A DNA stretch of 64,000 bases from Antitrichia curtipendula (taxonomy: Eukaryota > Streptophyta > Bryopsida > Hypnales > Leucodontaceae), in NCBI GenBank assembly GCA_951230915.1, contig OX579642.1:11842001-11906000 (forward strand). The letters run 5' to 3'. This document shows, piece by piece, positions 35,983 through 47,964 of this stretch. Both the position numbers and the translations under genes were made by a program. How positions within the stretch are numbered: position 1 is the stretch's first letter; every line of letters starts with the position of its first letter. The notes beneath the pieces are model-generated. The model was given only the letters and a program-made list of their open reading frames with translations. It searched no databases and was not told the origin of the DNA.

Positions 35983-36944
35983 CACTCATGGGGCTCAAAA
36001 TGGTAATAGCCAAGTCAGCCCCACATTTTGTCGATTTATCTCACCCCATGTTTGTCGCTATTTCAAGGAATGAAAAGCGAAGGGGTTCACTCTAATGGAT
36101 CCAGAGTTGACATCTACAGATGGCCACTTGTAAAGGAGGCACACCCAATTCTGTCACCTTTTATTCTCCAACATCTTAACCCTGTAACGCCGGGACAGCC
36201 ATTTAGTGGCTTTTGGATGATTGTACAATCATCTGTACATTGCTTGGAAACTTTTTTTCATCCATTTCATTTTTGTTCACCCTCCATGGTGGATTACAAA
36301 GAGTGTATAGTTGAATTTGTAGTCATGCAAGTGTCTATCTTCACATAAATGAAAAGTTATTAAAAAAAATGGATCACAAAATATGCTATTTTAGTGTATT
36401 TTGGGAAGTTGTTGTTCCTTGCTCTAAATCTGAAATTTCTCCACAAAAATGATATTTTTTGAGTTTGAGCCCAACTAACAAAATGAAGGTCATCTAATCT
36501 AGTTTCCTCTCCAACTTGAATTTTTTTAAATTTCTTAATATTGCATATTTTATTGCAATTTGAACTTTGGGTGTATTTTCAATGTCTATTATTTTTTAAT
36601 TATAGAATGAGACGGAAATTGAGTTTACACCATGATGTTTGTCATTGTAATATACACACATGGTGAAATTTTCAGTTTTTTTGAAATAATTTTCTATTTG
36701 ATGTGATTTTTCTTTTCTTTTTCTTCAAAAATTCTCAAAAAAATCAATTTTCGACAAAAAAATCTAAATTTTTTATGGGCCCCGTTGGAAACGCAGACGC
36801 TCCCAATGAGGGGAACGCCGCGGGCCAACGGGAACCGCGAGAGCGGGGAACGGCGGGAACGCCGAGGACGCCGGCGTGATTAGGGCAGAGGGCTCTGTCG
36901 GGGAGGCGGGGGCGAGGGAGGGGGTACAGGCGAGGGCGGAGGAT
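35983..36944. other. AT-rich then abruptly GC-rich DNA, no gene seen
   Basis: AT-rich to 36779, then a sharp switch to a G-rich segment (36780-36940) that runs into the EF-hand fragment. Confidence 0.4.
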
Positions 36945-37146
36945 TGCGAGTCTGATCCAGGAAGTGGACGCGAACGGCGACGGAAGAGTTCATCGAGTTG
37001 AACACGAGGTCGATCCGTAGCTCCGATTGCTCGTCGGAAAGCGAGGGTGAGTCGGAGGATGTTAACCAGGAAGCGTTGGCGTCGGCGTTCAGTGTGTTCG
37101 ACACAGACAAGAACGGCTTCATCTTCATCAGAATGAGGACCCGCAA
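36945..37146 (+). pseudogene. Calmodulin-like EF-hand fragment with internal deletion
   Basis: One frame reads RRIASLIQEVDANGDG, the start of an EF-hand loop. A shift of frame, with the residues before the second acidic helix missing, then gives EEFIELNTRSIRSSD and, after an acidic linker, a second EF-hand, ALASAFSVFDTDKNGFIFI. Residues match plant calmodulin-like proteins, but the first loop is deleted and out of frame and both ends are missing. It abuts the ABCG segment directly. A pseudogene fragment captured by rearrangement is the simplest reading. Confidence 0.6.
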
Positions 37147-37155
37147 GGTATGCGG

Positions 37156-39665
37156 ATGAAGCTGCTGGAGGCTTATAAAATGAATTTGGGGGAGAGTGTG
37201 GCGGAGGAAGTGGCCAATACCAAGGCGGCTGACATAGGGGCTGTTGATAAAGGTATGAGCAATATTGTATGCAAATGTTTTCTGTGTGGTCAATCTATTT
37301 TTTGCTTTCTTTCTTTACTGCAACACAACCTCATGGGCAGAGCTCAGTTCCGCAGTGGTCGGAACCGAGCATTGGATATGGAGGGTGTGGTTATATCTTG
37401 TTTTGTCCTCGGTTGAGCAAAATTGAACTGGTTTCTTATCAGTAACGTGAAATTATGGACATTACATCCCTCACCTGACATGATGTTTCTCAAACACGTC
37501 AATACTTTGCGCCTGCCAGTGGCTTTGTTTGTTGAATTTGGCAGCGGGGATGGTGAAGTTTTGTTCTGTTTCTGCTCCTTGATCGAGCATGATTGAACTG
37601 GGTTTTAATCGGTAACGTGAAATCATGGAAATAGCATCCCTCGCTTGACATGATATTTCTCAAAAGAAGGTCTACTTCCACGTTACATAGCCGTACAGTA
37701 TGTTTTCTGTTAAGGTTTTGAGAGAGAAGTTTGCGCATGTAATTGATTATGTTTGTTGAAATTGGCAGCGAGTATGGCGAAGTGCTCAACTTCATGGGGG
37801 AACCAATTCACTGTGTTGCTGCAACGGGGTTGGAAAGAGCGTCGCCACGAGGCTTTTTCGCCTCTGAAAATCGGTCAAGTCGTCGCCATCTCCATCATCG
37901 CCGGTTTGCTCTGGTGGAATTCGTCCGTTTCGCGAGTGCAAGATCAGGTCAGAATCACAAAGTAAACCTAAAGTTTGTCTGTATACCTCTTCAAGCAACA
38001 GCAACCTCGGAATTAATTTCATAACGACGCACTTGAATTGGTTGACCTTCAATTAGGAAGTTGAGTGTAAGCATGAGTCAGGGAAAGGTCTGTGAACATT
38101 AAAATCTGAAAACAAATGGGTTGATACTGTCTTTATAATCTATAACCTACTGCTTTGAAATGCACACAAATTTATATGCAGTGACAAAATTTATCTCCAC
38201 AGATTTGGTTCTTGTGCCCAAAGAGCTCTCTACAGCTCTATTTCGCACTCATATCTTAATATGCTTGAAATGATAGAAATACTTTACTCAAACATATATA
38301 TCCAGTGGACTCATGGATTGGACTCTCATGACGACAGGTGGGGCTGTTGTTTTTCTTCACAACTTTTTGGGGCTTCTTCCCCGTGTTCTCTGCCATCTTC
38401 ACGTTCCCACAAGAACGAGCTATGCTGATTAAGGAAAGAGCATCAGGCATGTACCGACTGAGCGCGTACTTCCTGGCTCGATCAGCGGCTGATTTGCCTC
38501 TGGAGCTTATACTGCCAACGCTGTTTGTCACCATTATTTATTGGATGGCTGGGTTGAAGGCAACCTTCATCGGTTACTTTCTCACTTTGTTGATCGTTCT
38601 CTTCACCGTGCTCGTCTCCCAGGTACACAAATTCTTCCCTTCCAATTCCTTTAATTTCTGTTGGATTTGAACAGAAAGTGCAGCTTGGATTGTTCGTGAA
38701 GTTCTTCAGAGGTTCTCTCCTCGAAGCGCCCAAGAATTTAAAATCCATGACCCTCATTCTGTCATATGTTCAGCTAATGTATGCCATTATTGAAATTGAT
38801 AGCAAAGAGCCAAATTAGAGCTGTACAGTAGTAGAAGGCGGCTTCATAGAATTCAAGTTTAGAAAATCCACCAATCGTGTGCAACTTCTTTGTGACATAA
38901 CAAAATGTGACAGCGAGCATAGAGTGAGTTTTAAACTGGGTACATTCGTTCCCTAAGTTTTGGTGACAGACCGGCGAATGTGATATTAGAGAATGCGAGT
39001 GTATGAAGAGAATCTTGGATTGACAGTTTCGGCACTTAAATTACTTAAATTCGATTTCATCCTACTCGTTGTTGGCTCTGGACCAAAGGCCGGGGAGGTC
39101 CGAGGCTTTGCATCGGCAGAAGTTGCATCGTTCTATAAATAATGAATGTGAGGAAGTTCGAGTCAGTTGGCATTACAATAAAAATGAAGTGATCCCAGTG
39201 CATGCTACTCACTGGGTCTGCTACTTGTAGCATATCATATTTTTTTGCTTGTTTCTGTATTGAAGGAATTGTGATTGGTTTGTTCAGGGTCTGGGATTGA
39301 CATTGGGAGCGGCGTTGATGGATGTGAAGAAAGCAACAACATTGGCATCCGTCATAATGCTGACGCTGTTGTTGGCAGGAGGGTATTTCATTCAGGATAC
39401 GCCCGTGTGGATTCGCTGGATCAAGTACCTGTCCGTCAGTTACTTCAGCTACAAGCTCCAGCTGGGAGCGCAATACTCGAAAGACCAAACCTATCCTTGC
39501 ACCACTGGTCCCTCAGGGCAGTGTCGCATTGCAGACTATCCTGCAGTGGCCAATGTTGGACTCGATGGTTTGGGGCTCGCTGCAATGGCGTTGGTCATCA
39601 TGCTGGTTGGGTACAGACTCATGGCATATTTTTTCCTGACGAGAATAAAAGGACATGACAAGTAG
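37156..39665 (+). CDS. ABCG (WBC) transporter, membrane-domain half only
   Basis: Four exons (37156-37252, 37769-37947, 38338-38622, 39288-39665) join in phase across GT-AG introns and end with TAG. They encode the linker [18 protein letters not shown] and the ABC2 membrane domain of a plant ABCG half-transporter: [66 protein letters not shown], and a last helix in [13 protein letters not shown]. Such proteins export lipids or hormones across the plasma membrane. The nucleotide-binding half (Walker A, signature, Walker B) is not found upstream; an EF-hand fragment sits in its place. The Met at 37156 is only the first in-frame Met of this segment. Membrane exons are undamaged, so the loss is recent, or distant exons lie beyond what I can see. 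Confidence 0.8.
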
Positions 39666-41025
39666 GTTGGTTCCAAGGCACTGGCCTTGTATCAATTGAA
39701 GAATTGAAAGTTAGGTTGTAGCATATGATGATAGAGAGACTGGACGGGAGATCTATTTGTTGTAAATTTATCACCATTATTTTTCAAGATAATGTAGGGA
39801 ATCTGTCCATTATTGGAATAGAATTTTTTGAGGGTAAGCTTTCCCTATTTTCGAGTTCTTTCTTGAAAGGAGACCTGACCGAGTTGGATAAGATTCCAAC
39901 CCACGAAAGTATGTATCATTTGGATTCTGTATGATCTACTGAATTATGAGTTGTTGAAATTTGAACTCCTGTAGTACGGTATTATCAATCAGCAGCCTAG
40001 ACTACACTTGAAGAATACCTCATTTCTTGCAAGTTCAGTTGCAACTTGCATTGGATGACTTTTCAGACTCTGCCAAAAGGACCCCAAGGGAATGAGTTCA
40101 GTTTGTTTCCGTGATAATTCATCAGACTTGAGTGTTTGCAAGAAAGACCGGTCCTATTTTGTATCACATTCAAAGTGACAAGACTTGTTTTCCACTAAAA
40201 CATTGGAAGGTAGAACTTGATGCGCTTGAAATTTGAAAAAAAAAAGACAGTTTGTTATAATACTCGCAATGGTATTTTTAGCCGTTTATATCAACAGCTG
40301 AGATTGTTTTGTTTCTTAGTACTCCTAGTACTAAACACAGAAACTGCGGTTTTTTGACAAAATACTACAAAAACTGAACGGTCTTTCTTGCAACCACCCA
40401 TTTACGTAAGTGTCTGAGAATCACAGCAAACTACTCTGATTTGTCCTATTAAGTGCGTGTTCCCAACTAAACTTACATATGGTTATAACTTGTTACAAGT
40501 TCTGAATACTTTGGTGAAGACTCTTCAACACAAACACACATACAATGGATAAAAATAATCCTCCCTCGTAAAAAGTTATAATCATACATGTAAGTGCAAT
40601 TCATAACACGCACAAACATGCAGAAACACGACATTCAAGCAATTTGCTGGTCGGGAAATTGGAATGGCAACTTCAATTGGTACAGATTTACATCATTTTG
40701 CTGCACGAAAATACACTCAAACCTTCTAACAAAAATGTGAGAAGAACGAAAACACAGATCAAGCAGTAGATTCTCTTGCACGTGAGCAATCAACCTCATT
40801 ACAAGAGGCGCGGAATTCATCTGCAGGCTTAGGTTGTTTTTTTAAACTATATTACAAGTGTCTGTCTGTCTGTTTGGCTATCCTATGTACAGTACAGTTC
40901 CAAATGACGGTCCGTGTTCTACTGTATATGTCCATCCAACGTTTCCTTGCCCATCGGGTAGTGATTGCAGAGCTCTAGCTACTTGGTGGTGTCACGCGAA
41001 GCTTTCCTTGAGGATTTAGAATTAG
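39666..41025. other. 3' flank of ABCG and repeat DNA, no gene seen
   Basis: Short frames only. The 3' terminus of the Helitron to the right should lie here but could not be placed. Confidence 0.4.
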
Positions 41026-42975
41026 TCAACATCCAAGTGGTTCACTTTTCATTGTATACTTCAACAAATAGAAGGACCAATACGAAGATGTTATTCGTTG
41101 AATATTTATGTGTGCTCCCCAGATCAATAACAAAGTTGCATGATAAGGTACAACATTTCGGTCACAATGTCTTGGTCTATAATATTCCCATCGATTTGTA
41201 TATGCATTTGTCTTGGGCTTTAGGTTTGGATTATTCTCAAACGGAAATCCATATTTGCACTTCTTCTTATGCTTAAAACACTTATTCACCTTACATGTGT
41301 GCAACTGTTTTCGCTTTACTAATTGAAATAATCTTCGTTGAGTCTCATCTTCAGGCTCAATGTAGACTTTCTCTATTTCATCATAAACTGCTGGGACATA
41401 AGCCATAATTTCATTACTAATACGATCTACATCATCTTTATGTAACCATAAGATGATGTGAGCATGTAATGAGATTCGTTCCTGTACTTCATATCGAATA
41501 ACATGATGTTCAACTTGCCCAATCACCTTCTCCCCTCCAAGAATATACTCACCCAAAAACTCCCTTACTCGCGTGTTAAAGAGATGCGTACACTCCACTA
41601 GGCAGTCCTTCCAAGAAAAACTTGGTCCCAACTTATGAATGATACTTTCCAAATCAACGACATCACCCCATCTTAACTCTGATGTCTCGTCACATGTCAA
41701 AGTTAGAAATAAGTGCGGAAGACCATAGCTGTCAACCATAGCCATTAAGTCATTCAGTTGATTCCTATGCCAATTGGGTGAGCCTGTAAGAGTCTCAGGT
41801 AATTTGTACTTCACAATTTGTCCTATAATCTCTTCCTGAGACATTATTGGATTCTTTACTCGCAGCGCTTGATAATCCTTCTCCAAACACATTTGACTAG
41901 TTGCATTAATCAACATCAAGGCTTGCCTTAAGTCATACATTAGTAACACATATGGCTTGTAGAGGGTGAACGGAGAAAACAAACAATTCATCCTATATCT
42001 CAAATATTCCTGTATTGAAATTGTACCATCATAAGCCCCGTTACCACTCGGAAAGAGGAAAGGAAATAATGCCAATTCTAGAGTAATGTTACTACTAACT
42101 CTTTGCATACCTTTTTTGTTTACAGATAGCATTGAGCACCGTCTTTCTCCTCTATCTTGTACACTTCCTACTACATAAAAATCTTTGGAAATATTTCCTT
42201 GACCAATACTTCCCACGTTCAAGAGTATTGATAGCTTCTCAACGTTTGAGCCATCCTCTTCATCACCACATGACTTACTACCGGTGTCATGAGTGTCTAA
42301 TATTGTTTGTATGACTTCTCGTGATAAAACACATACACTAGTGCTTCTATTGTTTGAACTCTCAAAGTTCGTTTTATATTTATTGAACCAAGGATTGTTG
42401 CTATTAGCTTCTATAATTGGTTGCAAGTTGTCAACTAAACCCTCAAAAAAATCTATTTCGTCCACGGAACCATCAGTAGATACTAATGGACTATTCAACA
42501 AGCTAAAATCTTCAATTTGTCCAGATACAAAACCATATTTATGCTCTTCTAATCGTAGTGATATGTCCAAAAACGAAAGTAACTGCACTTTTAAAGGGTG
42601 CAATTTCAAAATAGATGCCATGTATTCCAGACTGTGCATTACTACATATGCGTTCTCATTCTCCTGTCCTTTCTTGCTACGACACCTACTACAAACATTC
42701 ATTTTTAGCCCGCTTGAATCCGTAGTATATTCGGACACAATATAGTTTGCCACCCCATACCTTGTACATCCTGGCTTAGGATTCTCTCCACAAAACTGGT
42801 TATCTATATATTGAAAATGATATCGAAAACGATGAAGTGCAGTGAACCCACACATTCCACATACTCTCATATTTGAAAATATAGATGAAAATTTGTTATT
42901 AAATGAATGCTCAAAAGCTCTAGCATTTTCCCATTTATGACTGCATGGTTGAAAACACAATTTTAATTGATCCAT
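41026..42975 (-). CDS. Helitron Rep (HUH endonuclease) protein, helicase part missing
   Basis: A 649-residue frame with a Cys-rich N-terminal region (CGMCGF, CSRCRS) and a Helitron-like Rep domain. This includes LELALFPFLFPSGNGAYDG, the FLTLTCDE block, the HUH motif in RISLHAHIILWL (residue ~505) and the Tyr motif YWSFYLLKYTMKSEP near the end. Rep nicks and joins single-stranded DNA in rolling-circle transposition. Autonomous Helitrons carry a Pif1-type helicase after Rep; here the frame stops with TGA 4 residues after KSEP, is open for only 16 more codons, and no helicase follows. The element is therefore defective or split. It is AT-rich. Divergently transcribed with the unknown gene at 43665. 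The element ends were not found. Confidence 0.85.
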   Translation of the reverse strand: MDQLKLCFQPCSHKWENARAFEHSFNNKFSSIFSNMRVCGMCGFTALHRFRYHFQYIDNQFCGENPKPGCTRYGVANYIVSEYTTDSSGLKMNVCSRCRSKKGQENENAYVVMHSLEYMASILKLHPLKVQLLSFLDISLRLEEHKYGFVSGQIEDFSLLNSPLVSTDGSVDEIDFFEGLVDNLQPIIEANSNNPWFNKYKTNFESSNNRSTSVCVLSREVIQTILDTHDTGSKSCGDEEDGSNVEKLSILLNVGSIGQGNISKDFYVVGSVQDRGERRCSMLSVNKKGMQRVSSNITLELALFPFLFPSGNGAYDGTISIQEYLRYRMNCLFSPFTLYKPYVLLMYDLRQALMLINATSQMCLEKDYQALRVKNPIMSQEEIIGQIVKYKLPETLTGSPNWHRNQLNDLMAMVDSYGLPHLFLTLTCDETSELRWGDVVDLESIIHKLGPSFSWKDCLVECTHLFNTRVREFLGEYILGGEKVIGQVEHHVIRYEVQERISLHAHIILWLHKDDVDRISNEIMAYVPAVYDEIEKVYIEPEDETQRRLFQLVKRKQLHTCKVNKCFKHKKKCKYGFPFENNPNLKPKTNAYTNRWEYYRPRHCDRNVVPYHATLLLIWGAHINIQRITSSYWSFYLLKYTMKSEPLGC

Positions 42976-43384
42976 TTCTACTATACTTGTAGTATTTATT
43001 TTTATGCTTTCATCATATATTTTAACAAAAGTATAATTTATTCAATAGACAAAACTATCTAATTTATAGAATGTCAATTGCAATAATAATGAATGATCAC
43101 TTTTATTTTTACTTTTACATTCAAGACAACTTCATCTATCCTTAGGTCAAAAATAAAACTATAATTTCACTTTTATTTTATTATTTTACTTTCTTTTTTC
43201 TTTACTTTAGTTTGAACTTTAATTTTTCCAGATTTTTTGTGTTTTAAAATGAAAGTAATGCAAAAGAATCCAAGTAAGTATAGCATTTAAAAGCATAAAT
43301 TTAAAGTCTCACCAAAAATTATATTTGATTGAAATTAGAATATTCTTAGAGTTATTAAGAATAGAAAAGATTCTATTTATTTTA

Positions 43385-43664
43385 TACTTTAAATTTATAC
43401 TTACTTTTACTTTTTACTTTTACTTTAAATTTATACTTATTTTTACTTTTCACTTTTACTTTAAATTTATTTTACAACTTCTCTGGTATAAATACTCCAA
43501 CTTCTATCCTCTTCAAATATATTTTCTTTTTTCTTTCTTTTGTGTTTTCTTACTTTTGTGTCAACCTCTAATTCCATCAAATACTATTTTTTTCCTACTT
43601 TACTAATCTAATTATTTTCTTAAACCACCTTTTTCAAAGTTCACTGTAAACTTCATTTTCCTAC
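43385..43664. promoter_or_regulatory. Divergent promoter region with ACTTTTACTTT repeats and TATA box
   Basis: The intergenic gap between the Rep gene and the unknown gene has tandem, imperfect ACTTTTACTTTAAATTTAT units (about 43390-43470) and TATAAATA at 43497-43504, placed for the plus-strand gene. Confidence 0.55.
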
Positions 43665-44279
43665 ATGGCTCCATCTCATAAAAAAGATTTATCAGCTTTA
43701 TTTGCTAAGTTGAAGGAAAAACATGGCATCCACTCTAATGAATCATTAGATTTGCCGAAGAATTTTTTTCCAAGTACAAAGCAAAAAGTTTTATTAGACT
43801 ATGTTGGATGCAAAGATTTTGTAAAACCTCCAGGTTTTCAAAATACCAAGCTAGTTCAACAGTATGTTTCAGAGTGGGTCGATAAAAAGAAATCTTTCTC
43901 TAATAGATTTGGAATTGATCCATGCCCTGGCCACTGCAAACTCTTATTCGATGTTTATAACATCCAATATGCTACTCTAGAGAATTCGTTAACAAGGTCA
44001 ACAACACGAAAAATGTTGAAGCCAGTCATTCCTGGTGAATTATCATCGTTTCAAGCATACAATTTCAAAATCATTTATGACTTGGATGATGATGATTGGA
44101 AGAATCTGTCATTTGACCAAGCGCAAATTCTGATTCAGGAGATGTAGAAGTCAATTTCACCACCTATTGTACAAGACACAATTCCCTCCATTGTCACATC
44201 AACCTCTACACAACAAGAAGACGAAGTGCAAGAGTCTCAACCTCGACCCAAACGATCTAGATATTTGGCTCAGGTGTAG
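43665..44279 (+). CDS. Unknown protein divergent from Helitron Rep, with one in-frame TAG
   Basis: An ATG at 43665 opens a frame of 160 codons to TAG at 44145; the same frame then continues without a stop for 43 codons to TAG at 44277. Replacing the first TAG with Gln (CAG) would give about 204 residues. The protein is rich in Lys, Asp and Phe (MAPSHKKDLSALFAKLKEKH at the start), with an acidic patch, YDLDDDDW, and a basic, Pro-rich tail (QPRPKRSRYLAQV). I recognise no family. Sharing a promoter with the Rep gene and its similar base composition suggest it belongs to the same mobile element, perhaps as an accessory or captured gene. Confidence 0.5.
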
Positions 44280-47200
44280 TTTGTTCCTGTGTTCTAAGGG
44301 TCTTTGAAGATTCTTAATCCATTTGAGATTCTTGTCAAAGTTAGTTGTAGAACCTGAGCTTAATGGAGATGTTTTAAATCAGGATGATAGGGCTAGTAAG
44401 GTTAGAGCTAGTAAGGTTAGGGCCTTCAATCTGATTGACCAGTGAACATGATTCCACCAATCCCATTCACTATGAATCAGGGCTTTATTTTTTGACTTTA
44501 TAGTGCTCACACAAAAATAATTTAGCTAAAACTGATCACAATTTATGAATTTTTTTGCCAAAAAATTTAAAATTAAGAAAAATCTTGGATGAAATTGCCA
44601 AATTGTGGATGGAAACAAAATTATAGATATGTGATATATATTAATGTGATGTTTTCTATCCAATACGTGGATGAATGTTGAAATTTGGAACACCACTTTA
44701 ACATTTTATACTGCCATTTTCGCACTTTATAAAAATGAAAAAAAAAATTGCTCTGAATATAATCAGTGACCACCAATGATGTTCGATTGATCCTTAGTTT
44801 CTTGGCCCAAGAGTTTGTGAAATGAAAGAGCACTGATTTTGAGCTTTGCACTTATTTCATCTTCAATTGTAGGAACACATTTTCAATGTCAACAACATTC
44901 TAGAACAGAGACTTTCCCTGAATCCAAATAGCAAAGTGAATCCTTCTTTTAGCAAAATGCCATTACCTGTAACCTAATTTGAAAACTGAAAACTATCATC
45001 ACATCACATCTAAAAACTATCATCACATCAATGGAAATATTTTAAATTATTTGTAGAATTGGCTTCCGTTCCTGTGATATTTTGCCTCCCTTAAATGAGG
45101 AGCCCAGATTACAGTTCCTCCGAGACTCATTTGCTGTGCTAGATCTAAGGTCAACAAAATGGAATGCCGTTACTTTTTTCTCCTTGAGTTTGAGGATGTT
45201 TTGCCAGAAGCATGTTACCCCCAAGCATGTTTATGAAAGTGGACTTTGTCGACTCACTCAAATTTGATCAGATGCTTTAATCTCCGTGATTCAAGTTCAA
45301 CATTTGATTTGTACAGTTGCTTCTAACCTCAGTACAGAGAGAAACGTGTCAGAAGTTTCTACCTGCCCCAGTCAGCTGTACCAAAACTGGCAAATGTGTC
45401 CTCATCTTTTTAAATATTTATATTCCGCTCCATAGACGAACCTGTAAATCTAGTTTTAAGTGCAATCAAGGTTTCTTCATAAAAATGACTTATGGATTAA
45501 AAACTATAATTTTTGATATAAGGGTGATGAAATTGTGAAAGTGACTTTAAGTGTATGACTCCTCTTTTTACATGTCAAACCTATCATTAAAACAATGAGG
45601 TTCGAGGACTTGACATGTATGATGACAATCAATTTATGACTTTTCAAAATGTGAATTTTTCTTCAAGATTTAGTGTATTTAATATGATTTAACAATGTGA
45701 TTTTGTAGGTGATTCTCTAGGGCCCACACGTCTTGTTGTGAAGTAAAGAAGACATGTAATTTCATCTCTGAAAAATAAATTAAATTTTTTTCATACATAT
45801 CTAGTTGCAAAATGGCAGCAAATTGAGTGATAGGCACTGAGGCCTGAAATCAGTGGTTATAGGTTTGTCATTTAGGGGTTAAAAACGGACTAGGAATGAA
45901 TATTTCCATGACTCAAAACCATTACAACTTTTCAAAAGCAATCAATGAGAGGTGAGACATTTCAAGGTGAGTTCAAGACTTTGTGTAGGATATCTTATAA
46001 TCTCAACTTTGAAAATTTGTAAAATATTACTAGTATGTCAAGAAATTACAAAACCACTTGAGTTGCCTATCTCTTGAGATTGCTAACAATCACAACAAAT
46101 TTTCTGTGGTCATTCAAAAACTAGCCAAGATAGTGGGACTACAAAAAGTGAACTATTGTAGGGCCAACTTTGGATTTATTTTGGGGGCAAAAGTCTAAGT
46201 AACATAACTAAGTTCATTGGTGATTGCACCTCAAATAGTCCAAATAGCATTTGTTGAATCTTGTTGTGTGTGTTGGAAGAGATTTTGAGATTCTTATAAA
46301 GTCATTGTATGCATTTTTGGACAACACGAGAACAAATTATGAGTTTGTCAAAGTGTTGAAAAAAAAACATCCAAAATTGACCTTAGGCACTCACGAATGA
46401 AATTTATACATTATGCAAGAATCTATAAGGAGTTGGTTTGAGAAACAAATTGCAATTGGGAGCATTTACCTTTGCAATGACAACCTAGCAAAGGGGTTTT
46501 AGAAGGTTGAGGCAACAACTTTGGAAATTTGCAAGAATGTCCTTCAATTCGACTCTTTGAGTCCTACTTCTCCTTCAATTCATGTATAGATGTATAGATT
46601 CCAATTATAGAAAGTGGGAATACTTTTAGTGCACATTCTTGTGTGTAAAATTTGGTGTACATGTAGTGGTGCACTCTGCAATAGATATTGTGTATTGCAA
46701 AGCATATCACCATGACTATGAAGGACCAGTATGAAGGAGACTGCAGCTCTTAGGACACGGTAAAATTGGTGTAATTTTTCAATGTTGTAAATCAGAGTCC
46801 ATAAAATATTTGAGAAATTAAAATCAGTGACTTTCCAATGGTACCCTAACCAATCAATCATCCACTAATTATTTTAGTTATCTCATCTTTTTATGAGCAC
46901 AAATTTGACTGTTTTGTTTGCTCGAGCTTCAACTTTGAACCCAAAATTTTGGCATTCCATCTCTTACACTAGCAACTGAATTTTATTACTGGACGTGGTG
47001 AAGCACTAATGTTTCTTGCCTGTCATCAACAAACAATTGAATCAACACTAACACCTTCCAATAAATTAAGAAATTGTCATGTTTTGCAAATCTTCACAAG
47101 ATAACAAAGCATGCATCTTCATCACTTAATATTATGTAAAATTGTCAAAATACGCAAACAAGCATCAATTGTCATAATTGAGTATGATTCCTATTATGCT

Positions 47201-47764
47201 GAATCTTGTTTGTAGTGGAAAGGGTTTTTTAGATTTTCGTAGAATGCATTTTGAGGACACTTTGTATAAATAAACTATGAATTTTCAAAGTGCTGAAAAT
47301 AGATGTACCCAAAGTCGACCCTAGGCTCTCATGAATTCAAATTGTACATTCAACGCAAGTATTTGTATGGATCTATTTTAAGAAACATGTCACAATTAGG
47401 TCACAAATAGGTGAAGTTATCGAAGCAATTCTTAGCACATCATATAACACATCAAATAAAGTCTGAAACCTCGTTCTAAGATTTCAGAGGTGACTGCCTC
47501 TCTTTTGGCATCGTGGCAATATGAGAGCAGATTATGAACTTTTGTTCATCTTGCACACGGACAATGCCAGTGACTTCAAGAAATTTAGAGCTTGACATTC
47601 TCGGTGACATTGTTGCAACGGATTTTGCTGCAGTCCAGTGCAAGTAAAGAAATCCGGAAATTTCTCTTGCGCATTTCGAGTGATGGTTACCAAGCATAAC
47701 TTTGCTCATAGGAGAGACAGAATACAAAAATGGAGCATCCCAAGTGGTGCAATTTTCAGAGTTC
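44280..47764. other. AT-rich repeat DNA, no gene seen
   Basis: GCTAGTAAGGTTAG is doubled at about 44391-44420. Segments at about 46250-46480 and 47195-47400 are diverged direct copies of one another (both contain TGAATCTTGTT and a block ending in CTCA(C/T)GAAT). No coding region is supported. Confidence 0.45.
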
Positions 47765-47964
47765 TTAACACAGAATAAACTCCAGTCCATCTTGTGGCTC
47801 CACAAACTTAAGATGTCTAAGACAAAAGTTTAGACCCTTGTGCACAGCTGCATTACATTGGTGAAGCCACTCAATGGAGGGGCTTAACCTTACGTGATTG
47901 CAAGGAGAACTAACATGAGGACCAAATCTTTGAACTTTCCCGAACAGATGGTAATTAATCTTAC

